NCBI RefSeq assembly: GCF_009760405.1
Contig: NZ_WRPP01000005.1
Coordinates: 434,001-498,000 of the forward strand
DNA length: 64,000 nt
Reading direction: 5' to 3'
DNA from: Nocardia terrae
GTDB taxonomy: Bacteria; Actinomycetota; Actinomycetes; Mycobacteriales; Mycobacteriaceae
Shown piece after piece: positions 53,606 through 61,231 of the stretch. The notes under the pieces are model-generated. The model saw nothing but the letters and a program-made list of their open reading frames with translations. It made no database searches and was not told the origin of the DNA. The position numbers and the translations under genes are program-made. How positions within the stretch are numbered: the first letter of the stretch is position 1; every line of letters starts with the position of its first letter.

Positions 53606-53617
53606 GAACGATCGTTC
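53606..53617. promoter_or_regulatory. GAACGATCGTTC palindrome
   Basis: Perfect 12-bp palindrome 35 bases before the transglycosylase start, identical to the one at 45659-45670. Confidence 0.52.
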
Positions 53618-53651
53618 GCCGAACGCGCGCCCGTTTGAAAGGATGAATGCG

Positions 53652-54644
53652 ATGGCATTCAACTCGTCAGCCATCTCTGCCGTCGCTCTCGCCGGTATGT
53701 TGATCGCCGGGTCCTCCGCCAGCGGGGCGCAACCACCCCCCGCGCACCCTGCGCAAACACCCTTCGTGCCGCCGCGAGCCACCACCGACATCGCAACTGT
53801 CGGGCTCGTCCCGGCCGCCCCCTCACCCGTACAGGTCCACTCGATACCGGCGGAAACCCTTGCGCCGGTACGACTCCCCGCTGCCGAGTTGGTCCACGAA
53901 GACAGTCAGCCGACCACCCCGGGCGCGATGGACATACCCGAAATCGTCCTCGCGGCATACCGGAACGCGGAGCTCACACTCGCACAACTTCAGCCGCGAT
54001 GCGGACTCGATTGGACCCTGCTGGCGGGCATCGGCCGGATCGAATCCGGTCACGCGAGCAACGGCAATGTGGACGCCGTCGGCACGACATTGTCACCGAT
54101 CCTCGGACCAGCCTTGGATGGCTCGCTGCCCGGGAACGAAGTCATCCGGGATGCCCGTGGCGATGCGGTTCGCGCCATCGGGCCGATGCAGTTCCTGCCC
54201 AGTACCTGGGCCGCGTACGCCAGCGATGGCGACGGTGACGGTGTCACCGATCCCAACAATGTCTTCGACGCGGCACTGGCCGCCGGTCGGTACCTCTGCG
54301 CCACCGGATCGGACCTGCGCGACCCGGACCAGCGCCTGCGAGCCGTGCTGCGCTACAACAACTCGGCATCCTACGCGTCCGATGTATTGAGCTGGTCCGC
54401 CGTCTACGGCGGTAAAGCGGTACCGAGCGCCACCTTGGACTGGCCGCCGGCCACACCCCAGAAGACCCCCGACACACCCGAAAAGGACACTCCCCCACCG
54501 GCTTCCGCGGACCCGTCAGCAGACAGCGCTGCCGCCCAGCCGCCCCGGCAACCTGTGGAGACCATGATCCTGATCCCCGGCCTGCCGCCGATCCCCTGCG
54601 GAATCTTCTGCCCGCCAGAGGTTGCGCCGAGCGCGGGCCAGTGA
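53652..54644 (+). CDS. Secreted lytic transglycosylase-like protein, second copy
   Basis: 330 residues from ATG 53652 (GAAAGGA 8 bases upstream; 53643 also possible). Signal peptide about 1-25, then the same SLT-like domain as 24438-25451: GIGRIESGHASNG (catalytic Glu), IGPMQFLPSTWAAY, DGDGDGVTDPNNVFDAA and LRYNNSASYA. The Asp-rich DGDGDGV loop may bind calcium. It ends IPGLPPIPCGIFCPP, as the paralogue does. Peptidoglycan-cleaving role outside the cell. Confidence 0.88.
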   Translation: MAFNSSAISAVALAGMLIAGSSASGAQPPPAHPAQTPFVPPRATTDIATVGLVPAAPSPVQVHSIPAETLAPVRLPAAELVHEDSQPTTPGAMDIPEIVLAAYRNAELTLAQLQPRCGLDWTLLAGIGRIESGHASNGNVDAVGTTLSPILGPALDGSLPGNEVIRDARGDAVRAIGPMQFLPSTWAAYASDGDGDGVTDPNNVFDAALAAGRYLCATGSDLRDPDQRLRAVLRYNNSASYASDVLSWSAVYGGKAVPSATLDWPPATPQKTPDTPEKDTPPPASADPSADSAAAQPPRQPVETMILIPGLPPIPCGIFCPPEVAPSAGQ

Positions 54645-54702
54645 CGTCCAGCTCATCGCAGGCCGGGTGTGATTGACACAACACACGCCGAACCTTATAT
54701 TC

Positions 54703-54717
54703 GAGACGCGAGATCTC
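54703..54717. promoter_or_regulatory. GAGAC-type operator of the membrane protein gene
   Basis: GAGAC-GCGAG-ATCTC, one mismatch to the inverted repeat, 26 bases before ATG 54744; the flanking TCAAATTT resembles the TCAATATT flank of the sites at 38959 and 53358. Confidence 0.58.
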
Positions 54718-54743
54718 AAATTTCGAGAGGAACAACGAGAACC

Positions 54744-55511
54744 ATGCCCGAGCGTCGAAACCTGTTCTCGGTGCGCAGCCAGCGAGCCATCCTGTGGTGG
54801 GGAATCGGCCTGGCAGTCGTCTACACCGTCGCCCTCATATTCCTGCTGCAGCAGGTGCCCACCAAGAACCCGGAGTGGAGCGCCGAGCAGGTGAACGCCT
54901 GGTATGCGAGCAACCAGGGCAAGATCAAGTGGGGCGCCGTCATCGGCGGGTGGACCGGTGCGTTCATGATGCCGATCCTGGCGGTCGTCGCGGTCCAGAT
55001 GGCCCGAGTCGAGAAGGGCGGATTCAAGATCTGGAGCGCCCTGTCGCTGGTCAGCGGCGCACTCATGTCGCTGTTCCTGATGCTTCCGCCCTTGTTCTGG
55101 GGAGTCGCGGCATACTCCGCGCCCCGGAAGGACTCGGAGGTCACCACGATCATGCACGAGCTGGGGTCGCTGACGCTGACGACGACCGACCAGTTCTACG
55201 TGTTCCTGTGGGTCGGCATCACCGTCATCGCGCTGCGCCCGGCAACGCAGTTGGTTAAGCACAACCCGTTCCCGCGCTGGTTCGGCTACGTGTCGCTGTG
55301 GATCACGATCATGTTCGAAGCAGGAGCGTTCGCGTTCGTCCCGCGGACCGGTCCGTTCGCGTGGAACGGCCTGCTGGTGTACTGGTCCCCGCTGTCCCTG
55401 TTCGGCGTCTGGATCACGCTCCAGTGCTGGCTGATCTTCCGCGCACTGCGCGGGCAGGAGGCCGAGGACTCCGAGCACACCCCTGCCGATGAGTTCGCGA
55501 CAATCTTCTGA
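54744..55511 (+). CDS. Polytopic membrane protein, paralogue of 14523-15317
   Basis: 255 residues, about six helices, function unknown. It shares FPRW, TGPFAWNGLL, YWSP and VWI with the protein encoded at 14523-15317. ATG 54744 with GAGAGG upstream. Single gene between an operator at 54703 and a terminator at 55527. Confidence 0.8.
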   Translation: MPERRNLFSVRSQRAILWWGIGLAVVYTVALIFLLQQVPTKNPEWSAEQVNAWYASNQGKIKWGAVIGGWTGAFMMPILAVVAVQMARVEKGGFKIWSALSLVSGALMSLFLMLPPLFWGVAAYSAPRKDSEVTTIMHELGSLTLTTTDQFYVFLWVGITVIALRPATQLVKHNPFPRWFGYVSLWITIMFEAGAFAFVPRTGPFAWNGLLVYWSPLSLFGVWITLQCWLIFRALRGQEAEDSEHTPADEFATIF

Positions 55512-55526
55512 GCGATCTGCGCAATC

Positions 55527-55562
55527 AATTCGGCCGTCCTGGTTCGCGAGGGCGGCCGAATT
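55527..55562 (+). terminator. Terminator hairpin
   Basis: Stem AATTCGGCCG (55527-55536) with CGGCCGAATT (55553-55562), extended by two more pairs after one mismatch, 16 bases after the membrane protein stop. Confidence 0.8.
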
Positions 55563-55733
55563 CTATTGTCTGGCCAGGTGGTACTCAAGGCTGCCCGGGC
55601 TGTTGCAGCTCGAATCGGTCAGCACAAGGGACGCCGCCCGGCGAATCCCCGCCGCGAATGCCATATCCCGGAATCGTCGGCAAGCCGGCCCAAAGGGAAC
55701 CGTTGGAACTGCGCGGATGCCTAACCTGAGGAT
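55563..55733. other. Intergenic stretch before the IS remnant
   Basis: 171 bases between terminator and transposase remnant. No reading frame with recognisable content; possibly old insertion-site DNA. Confidence 0.4.
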
Positions 55734-56200
55734 ATGCGCACGGGTGGCGGGTTCACCGCCGCCGGACAGGCCCGGCGTGAGGCGGCACGCATGAACGCCA
55801 TCGACGGCTTCGATGCGGGGATGGCCTATCAGCAGGTGGCCCGCAGGTATCAGGTGGCGACCATGACCAGGGGGAACTGGTGGGACAAGTGAAAAGCCGC
55901 AGGGCGGCAGGACTTGCCTCGACCGGCCCGCCGTCGGAGTGCCGGTTACCGACGAGCAGTGGGCGAGATTGGGGGTACTGCGCGACGAGGGCTGCCGCCC
56001 TCTACACCCCGGACCTCAACCCGGGCGAGGGCGTGTGGTCGGCACTCAAACGCAGCATCGGCAACCTGCTCACCGACAGCATCGACCACCTCGCCACCAT
56101 CATCAGATCCCACCTCGCCACCCTGCGACGCCACACCGACAGTGTTCTCGACGGATTCCTCGCCGAAACCGGACCCACCCTCGATCCAATAACATCATGA
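55734..56200 (+). pseudogene. IS630-family transposase remnant
   Basis: Residual pieces of one transposase. 55734-55892 encodes a helix-turn-helix-like start (AARMNAIDGFDAGMAYQQVA, then RRYQV) ending in a stop. The following bases carry the typical linker but change frame (VTDEQWARLGVLRDEG in another frame), and the last part reads TPDLNPGEGVWSALKRSI, the C-terminal end of the DDE domain with its final acidic residue. The first two catalytic Asp regions are missing, so about half of the gene is deleted. It is inactive. No clear terminal inverted repeats remain. Confidence 0.75.
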
Positions 56201-56437
56201 GTTCAACCCCGGTAGTGGTTGGGTTGTACGTATTGGGTTCCAATGATACGCCGAGACATCATCTGCATGACCGCTGAGTTTCGTCGTGCGCGGACGATCT
56301 GCCGCTGATGGACGCGGTCTGCGATGATGAAATCATCTCGCCCAGCGGCCTGATAGTTTCCATTCGATTGCAGGGCAGCTCTTTCGGTTCCCAACGTTTG
56401 ATAATTGAGGCGTCTCCGCGCATCGACCGAAGTTTGA
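56201..56437. other. Gap after the IS remnant
   Basis: 237 bases with lower GC than the surroundings and no convincing gene. It includes the 3' side of the insertion and the end region of the convergent tetR. Confidence 0.4.
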
Positions 56438-57226
56438 TTAAGTACGATCGGCAGGTCTCTGTTCATCGGCGACTTTCTGCACGCCATAAAGAATTAGATT
56501 TGACATATGCTCAATTAGAGTGTGGCGGTCCAGTGCGCGGTCGCCGTGCGGAAGAAGCCAGTCGCCGAATGCTACGAGTCCAGCGGTCATCGCGACAACC
56601 AACCGGGTGTTCACTCCTATAGATGAAACATCGACCCCGCGAATCTGCCCTTCACGCCCGGCGATCACCGTGATCTCATCGAGGACCTCGTCGAGCTTGC
56701 ACCATAGCTCGCTGTTATCTACCGGCGATAGTCCCGACAGGACCATTGTCAGAAAGTCACGGTGCGCCGTCAAATCATTTAGTAGGTTGTCCAAGAAGCC
56801 GTATAGGAAATCCCGCAGAGGTATCGGATTGTCGGGACCGGAGCTGTCGGCTATCGACTGAAACATTGATAGGAATTCGCTGAAAGGCCTGAGTGTCGCC
56901 ACCTGAACAATTTCTTCCACGCTGGCGAAATGCCGATAAAGGACCGAACGATGCACTCCTGCCTCGCGCGCGATTTCCTGTGCGTTGGCTGACATACCCT
57001 TGCGGATTACCACTTGTTCGGCGGCCTCGAGCAGGAGCCGGCGCACCTCTGCGGGCCGACGGCGCGAGGCTGCGCCGCCCGCCTGGGCGGGCGGTGGCTC
57101 GTTGATAGATGCCCGCGTGGCTGGATCGCTATCGGACTGGCAAGTCGCGCCATCATCTCCGTTGGTCACGGCCGCAATGATGCCACCAGGCCGAGGCTTG
57201 GGCCCCGTAGAACAGGGCCGACCCAT
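56438..57226 (-). CDS. TetR-family regulator of the Rieske/P450 cassette
   Basis: 262 residues, with a long N-terminal extension of about 50 residues before the helix-turn-helix EIAREAGVHRSVLYRHF. The true start may be later, for example GTG 57169, which would shorten the extension. Divergent from the Rieske gene. A 22-bp perfect palindrome lies in the gap, and a related box precedes the aldehyde dehydrogenase at 61232. Codon use in the C-terminal part is less GC-biased than neighbouring genes. Confidence 0.85.
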   Translation of the reverse strand: MGRPCSTGPKPRPGGIIAAVTNGDDGATCQSDSDPATRASINEPPPAQAGGAASRRRPAEVRRLLLEAAEQVVIRKGMSANAQEIAREAGVHRSVLYRHFASVEEIVQVATLRPFSEFLSMFQSIADSSGPDNPIPLRDFLYGFLDNLLNDLTAHRDFLTMVLSGLSPVDNSELWCKLDEVLDEITVIAGREGQIRGVDVSSIGVNTRLVVAMTAGLVAFGDWLLPHGDRALDRHTLIEHMSNLILYGVQKVADEQRPADRT

Positions 57227-57264
57227 CTACCAGCGGGTATTCGCCAACCACAGCAGAGATTCAG

Positions 57265-57286
57265 CAAGAGACACATGTGTCTCTTG
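57265..57286. promoter_or_regulatory. 22-bp perfect palindromic operator
   Basis: Core GAGACACATGTGTCTC (57268-57283), extended to a 22-bp perfect palindrome, between the divergent tetR and Rieske genes. It overlaps a TTGACG (57284-57289) that could be a -35 element for the Rieske operon. Arms GAGAC/GTCTC equal those of the box at 61151. Confidence 0.8.
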
Positions 57287-57355
57287 ACGTACAGCTGATG
57301 CAAGTGTTTCACTCGTCACAACGGAGTGAGCAATTAGCTGAATGAAGGGCATCAC

Positions 57356-58657
57356 ATGACAAGGGGCGTTGGTCCGGTCGCGAACGATGAGCCGGCAATG
57401 GATGTTTCCCCGACGGCGATCCGACCCCGAAAGAGGTTGGGTACCAAGGGAGTTCTGAACCCTCAGTACCCGACATCGTATTGGCAGATTGCCTTCTCTC
57501 GTGACCTCGAGCCGGAGTCGGTTATACCCCTGCGGGTACTCGAACGCGATGTCGTACTGTGGCGGGATTCACAAGGGGTTGCGCATTGCACGGCAGCACA
57601 TTGCGCCCATCTCGGTGCCAACCTCGGCTACGGCGGCGAGGTCGTCGGTGACACCATCCGCTGCCCGTTTCACGCATGGCGCTACGACGCCGAAGGAAAT
57701 GTCGCCCATGTCCCTGGGGTAGCGGGGACTCCGAAGGTGCGGCAATGCCTGCCGACCTATCTCGTCATCGAGCGCTATGGTGCCATCTTTTTGTGGAACG
57801 GCCCCGGGGTGCCCGACCATGAACTGCCCGATTTTCTCGCCGATGAGGGCATCGCCGAAGCGGACATCGTCTTCGAGCACGTTCGTTACAAGCTTCCCTT
57901 CGCCGCCAAGTGGTTCGTCGAGAATCTGCCCGACGCAGCGCATTTCGCCGGGCTGCATCGGCTCGGCTCCTGGGGGGATACTGAGATCATTTCCGAGTCG
58001 GACACGCGACTCGAGTACGTCGCCCGCTTCTACGGCCGTGCACCGTATGTGAGCTGGGAGGATCTCAAGCGCAGCTACCGCCGAGGCGAGATGTGGGGGG
58101 TGTCGGATGCGGCCGGCGGCGACTTTCACGCCACGACGTATGGCGGTGGATTGCACTTGATTCACCTCACCGCCTCACCGCCGGAATTGATCGAAAGCCG
58201 CGCCAAAGTGACTGCGCCGGTACCTCGGGCGATGATCGCTCTCACCGAGAAGGTCAACGACATGAGCGACGGCGCCCGGCTGATCTTGAGTTTTACTCCC
58301 GTCGACGTCGACAGCCACATCGTCTATCTCACGATGATCGTGCCGAAGATCAACAACCCGGTGCTGCGCTTGATCGGAAGACCGGTCGTGAGGTCACTGC
58401 TGGTGCGGCGCAACTGGTTTGCCATCATGCAGGACAACTCTTTGATGATGTTCCGCCAGGAGCCCGAGCATCCCGCCTACAACCGGTTCGACCGCGGCCT
58501 GGTGCGATTCCGCAAGTTCTGGGACAGCCGACTGATCGACCGCAGCCTATGGGCTGGTGACAACGTGCACAGCGCCGGGGCCAGAGCCGGCTGCACATGG
58601 CCCGACGATCCGACTACAGCCGCAGTTTCCGGCGGATCGACCGAGGGTGAGGCGTGA
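57356..58657 (+). CDS. Rieske-type oxygenase (KshA/DAF-36-like)
   Basis: 433 residues. Rieske 2Fe-2S ligands are in CAHLGANLG and CPFHAW (C-X-H ... C-X2-H). The mononuclear iron site is NLPDAAHFAGLH, with a likely acidic ligand near MQDNSL. The layout resembles single-component terminal oxygenases of steroid metabolism (KshA, DAF-36/Neverland). It would hydroxylate or desaturate a ring compound, taking electrons from the reductase at 60201. ATG 57356 with GAAGGG upstream. Confidence 0.9.
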   Translation: MTRGVGPVANDEPAMDVSPTAIRPRKRLGTKGVLNPQYPTSYWQIAFSRDLEPESVIPLRVLERDVVLWRDSQGVAHCTAAHCAHLGANLGYGGEVVGDTIRCPFHAWRYDAEGNVAHVPGVAGTPKVRQCLPTYLVIERYGAIFLWNGPGVPDHELPDFLADEGIAEADIVFEHVRYKLPFAAKWFVENLPDAAHFAGLHRLGSWGDTEIISESDTRLEYVARFYGRAPYVSWEDLKRSYRRGEMWGVSDAAGGDFHATTYGGGLHLIHLTASPPELIESRAKVTAPVPRAMIALTEKVNDMSDGARLILSFTPVDVDSHIVYLTMIVPKINNPVLRLIGRPVVRSLLVRRNWFAIMQDNSLMMFRQEPEHPAYNRFDRGLVRFRKFWDSRLIDRSLWAGDNVHSAGARAGCTWPDDPTTAAVSGGSTEGEA

Positions 58658-58836
58658 TGGCGCGGTTCATTCCCTCAGTCGCCATACCATTTGCCGCGAT
58701 CCTGGTGGCCGCCGAGGCATATCGCAGGTACCGGCGCACGCAGTTGGTGCTTATGCCCACGGGAATCAACGATGCGCGTGGAGTCACGATGCGCAGCAGC
58801 ATCAAAGCGGCGGATCCGACCTATGTGAATCGTTGA
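58657..58836 (+). CDS. Small single-helix membrane protein
   Basis: 59 residues, overlapping the Rieske stop (TGATG). Residues 4-21 form a hydrophobic helix (FIPSVAIPFAAILVAAEA), followed by the basic EAYRRYRRTQ and a polar tail. No known family. The overlap and position between two oxygenases suggest it tethers or supports them at the membrane. Confidence 0.72.
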   Translation: MARFIPSVAIPFAAILVAAEAYRRYRRTQLVLMPTGINDARGVTMRSSIKAADPTYVNR

Positions 58837-58914
58837 CCTCTGACCTCCCATCCGATGTCCGGGTAGGTCCTTGACCGACAACCTGATGAGTTACACGAAA
58901 CGGAGATTCATTTC

Positions 58915-60168
58915 ATGCCCCCTCTCGCTAACCGGCGCCTCGACATCGGTGTTCTGGACCCGGATGTGTACGCCAACGGCAATCCTGCGACCTACGGGTT
59001 GCCGTTGGATCAGTACGCCTACCTGAGGGAGAACGAGCCCGTCTACCTCCAGGAATTCAATGATCCGCTGCTGATCGACAGGGTGCGGGTGATCTCACGC
59101 TACGAAGACATCTCCGCCATCGATCGGGATCCGGACACGTTCGCCTTCGATCGCGGTCACCTGAACATCTGGGCCATCAACCCGATCGACCCCAGATCCG
59201 GCGGGCAGCCCGCGATGCTGACCGCCGACATCGAGAATCACAAGCGTCAGCGTCGGGTGATCAGCCGCGGCTTCACGCCCAATGTGGTTCGGCGACTCGA
59301 GGAGAAGTTTCGCGACTATGCGCGCACGGTTGTCGACGAGGCGCTGACGAAGGGCACGTTCAACTTCGTGACCGATGTTGCGCATGCGATGCCGATGGAG
59401 GCGTTGGGTGACGTGCTCGGGGTACCTCCGGCCGAGCGGGCCCAATTCTTCAACTGGGTCGACCGGTTCGCCGCACCGTTCGACACGCGAATCACGCCAT
59501 CATTCGAAGCGGTCCTGGAGGCGATCGGCAACCTGATCGACTACTCCACCGATCTCGCCGCACGCAAGCGAGTGTCGCCCGAGAACGATGTGATCTCCAA
59601 AATGGTGCAGGCCGACGCGGACGATCCGCTGTCCGAGGAGGAGATGCTGGGCAATATCGTTCTCCTTGCCAGTGGAGCGGCCGAAAGCACCCGCACGGCG
59701 TTGAGCCACGGTATGCACCAGTTGATGCGTGATCCGGATCAGATGGCTTGGCTGCGGGCACATGCGGACGATATCCCTGTTACCGCGCTGCAGGAGATCG
59801 TCCGTATCTCCACCCCGTTTCTGCACTTTGTGCGCACTGTCACGAAGGATATCGAGGTCCACGGCCAGCCCATCTCCGCGGGTGAGCGAGTGTGCATCCT
59901 CTTGGGTGCGGGCAACTTCGACCCCGAGGTGTTCCGCGACGCCGACGTCTTCGATCTTTCTCGGGATACCGACCCCCCGCACCTGAGTTTCGGTCGTGGT
60001 CCGCACACCTGCCTGGGCAAGCACGTGGCAGTTTTGGAGATGAAGATCCTGCTCGAAGAACTTCTCCAGCGCACCAGGGACATTCGCCCCGCTGGTGAGA
60101 TCAGTTACGTGCGTGACGTTTTCGCTCGTGGAGTATACGAGCTCCCCATCACCATCACACCTGTCTGA
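58915..60168 (+). CDS. Cytochrome P450
   Basis: 417 residues. I-helix motif ASGAAESTRT, ExxR in QEIVRIS and the heme loop FGRGPHTCLGK (Cys366). The acid-Ser pair (AES) replaces the usual acid-Thr, giving Glu-Ser-Thr as the oxygen-activating stretch. Co-transcribed with the Rieske oxygenase and followed by a reductase that may supply electrons directly. Different family from the P450 at 6470, with about the same length. Confidence 0.92.
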   Translation: MPPLANRRLDIGVLDPDVYANGNPATYGLPLDQYAYLRENEPVYLQEFNDPLLIDRVRVISRYEDISAIDRDPDTFAFDRGHLNIWAINPIDPRSGGQPAMLTADIENHKRQRRVISRGFTPNVVRRLEEKFRDYARTVVDEALTKGTFNFVTDVAHAMPMEALGDVLGVPPAERAQFFNWVDRFAAPFDTRITPSFEAVLEAIGNLIDYSTDLAARKRVSPENDVISKMVQADADDPLSEEEMLGNIVLLASGAAESTRTALSHGMHQLMRDPDQMAWLRAHADDIPVTALQEIVRISTPFLHFVRTVTKDIEVHGQPISAGERVCILLGAGNFDPEVFRDADVFDLSRDTDPPHLSFGRGPHTCLGKHVAVLEMKILLEELLQRTRDIRPAGEISYVRDVFARGVYELPITITPV

Positions 60169-60200
60169 CAGGGATGGGTTCTCGTAGGGAGTTCAGTAGC

Positions 60201-61151
60201 ATGACCGATAGCCCCTTCAACCTGGTCGTCTCTGGCCGTCACGTGACGGCAGATGACGTCGTCTCCCTGGAGCTGAGGGATCCTTCAGGCTCTCCGTTGC
60301 CGGTCTGGCTACCCGGCGCCCATCTCGACTTGGAGCTGGGTGATGGGTTGATCCGGCAGTACTCCCTGTGCGGGGACCCTGCTGACCGCGACACATACCG
60401 CATCGGCGTGTTGTGGGAGGCGGAGAGCCGGGGTGGCTCGCATTACGTGCACGAGAAGCTCTTCCCCGGCGCGGCGGTCATCGCCCGCGGCCTGCGCAAT
60501 CACTTCGAATTCCTCGAGGCGGAACGCTATCTGTTCATCGCTGGCGGCATCGGCATCACGCCCCTGCTGCCGATGATCGCTGTTGCGTCTTCCCGGAAAG
60601 CGCAGTGGCGCCTCGTGTACTGCGGTCGGAGTCGCGCCAGCATGGGTTTCCGTGCCGATCTCGACGCCTACCCGGCCGAGAACGTGACGCTGTATCCGAG
60701 GGATGAAACCGGGCGTGCCGATATGGCTGACGTCGTAGCGTGGTGGGAGCCGGGCACGCTGGTCTACTGCTGCGGACCCGAACGCTTCCTATCTGCGGTC
60801 GAAAAGGCTTGCGCAGCAATGCCGTTGGAAACACTGAGGGTGGAGCGGTTCACACCGAGGGAAATGACGGCGCCGACACTGACTGGTTCGTTCGAGCTGG
60901 TCCTCGCGCGGACCGGCGCGACGGTCGCCGTCCCGCCCAATAGATCCATCCTCGAAGTCCTCTTAGACCACGGCGTGGATGTGGACTATGCCTGCGAGGA
61001 GGGCACCTGCGGGTCGTGCGAGACGAGCGTGCTCGCCGGGAAGGTCGACCATCGCTGCTCGGTGCTCAGTGCTGAGGAGCGCGCCGCGCAGGACTTGATG
61101 ATGGTCTGTGTCTCCCGCTCGGCGGAAGAGATATTGACCCTTGATATTTAG
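60201..61151 (+). CDS. Phthalate-dioxygenase-type reductase (FMN/NAD, 2Fe-2S)
   Basis: 316 residues: FMN-binding RQYSLCGD at about 58-65, NAD-binding GGIGITPLLPM at about 115, YCCGPERF, and a C-terminal plant-type ferredoxin domain with CEEGTCGSCETSV and a fourth Cys in DHRCS. It passes electrons from NAD(P)H through FMN to the iron-sulfur centre. Single-chain reductase for the Rieske oxygenase and perhaps the P450. ATG 60201; stop overlaps the next operator. Confidence 0.93.
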   Translation: MTDSPFNLVVSGRHVTADDVVSLELRDPSGSPLPVWLPGAHLDLELGDGLIRQYSLCGDPADRDTYRIGVLWEAESRGGSHYVHEKLFPGAAVIARGLRNHFEFLEAERYLFIAGGIGITPLLPMIAVASSRKAQWRLVYCGRSRASMGFRADLDAYPAENVTLYPRDETGRADMADVVAWWEPGTLVYCCGPERFLSAVEKACAAMPLETLRVERFTPREMTAPTLTGSFELVLARTGATVAVPPNRSILEVLLDHGVDVDYACEEGTCGSCETSVLAGKVDHRCSVLSAEERAAQDLMMVCVSRSAEEILTLDI

Positions 61152-61165
61152 AGACAGCGTGTCTC
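61151..61165. promoter_or_regulatory. GAGACA-GCG-TGTCTC operator
   Basis: Perfect 6-3-6 inverted repeat overlapping the reductase stop, 66 bases before the aldehyde dehydrogenase start. Arms match the palindrome at 57265-57286, so the same TetR probably controls both units. Confidence 0.7.
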
Positions 61166-61231
61166 ATAATTATTTGAGGCGCGGGCTCCTAGAGATCTAC
61201 CGAGTTTCGTTGTCAGAAGAGGAAAATGGCC

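Larger units (their letters stand above)
53329..53651. other. Divergent region lipase / second transglycosylase
   Basis: 323 bases with no gene. It holds the lipase operator at 53358-53383 and GAACGATCGTTC at 53606-53617 near the transglycosylase start. The middle, about 53400-53590, shows nothing I can name. Confidence 0.6.

Noticed and set aside
55880..56200. 106-codon frame read as an intact transposase
   Set aside because: Only the C-terminal end of an IS630 transposase is present, after a frame change and loss of the first catalytic residues; annotated as a pseudogene.
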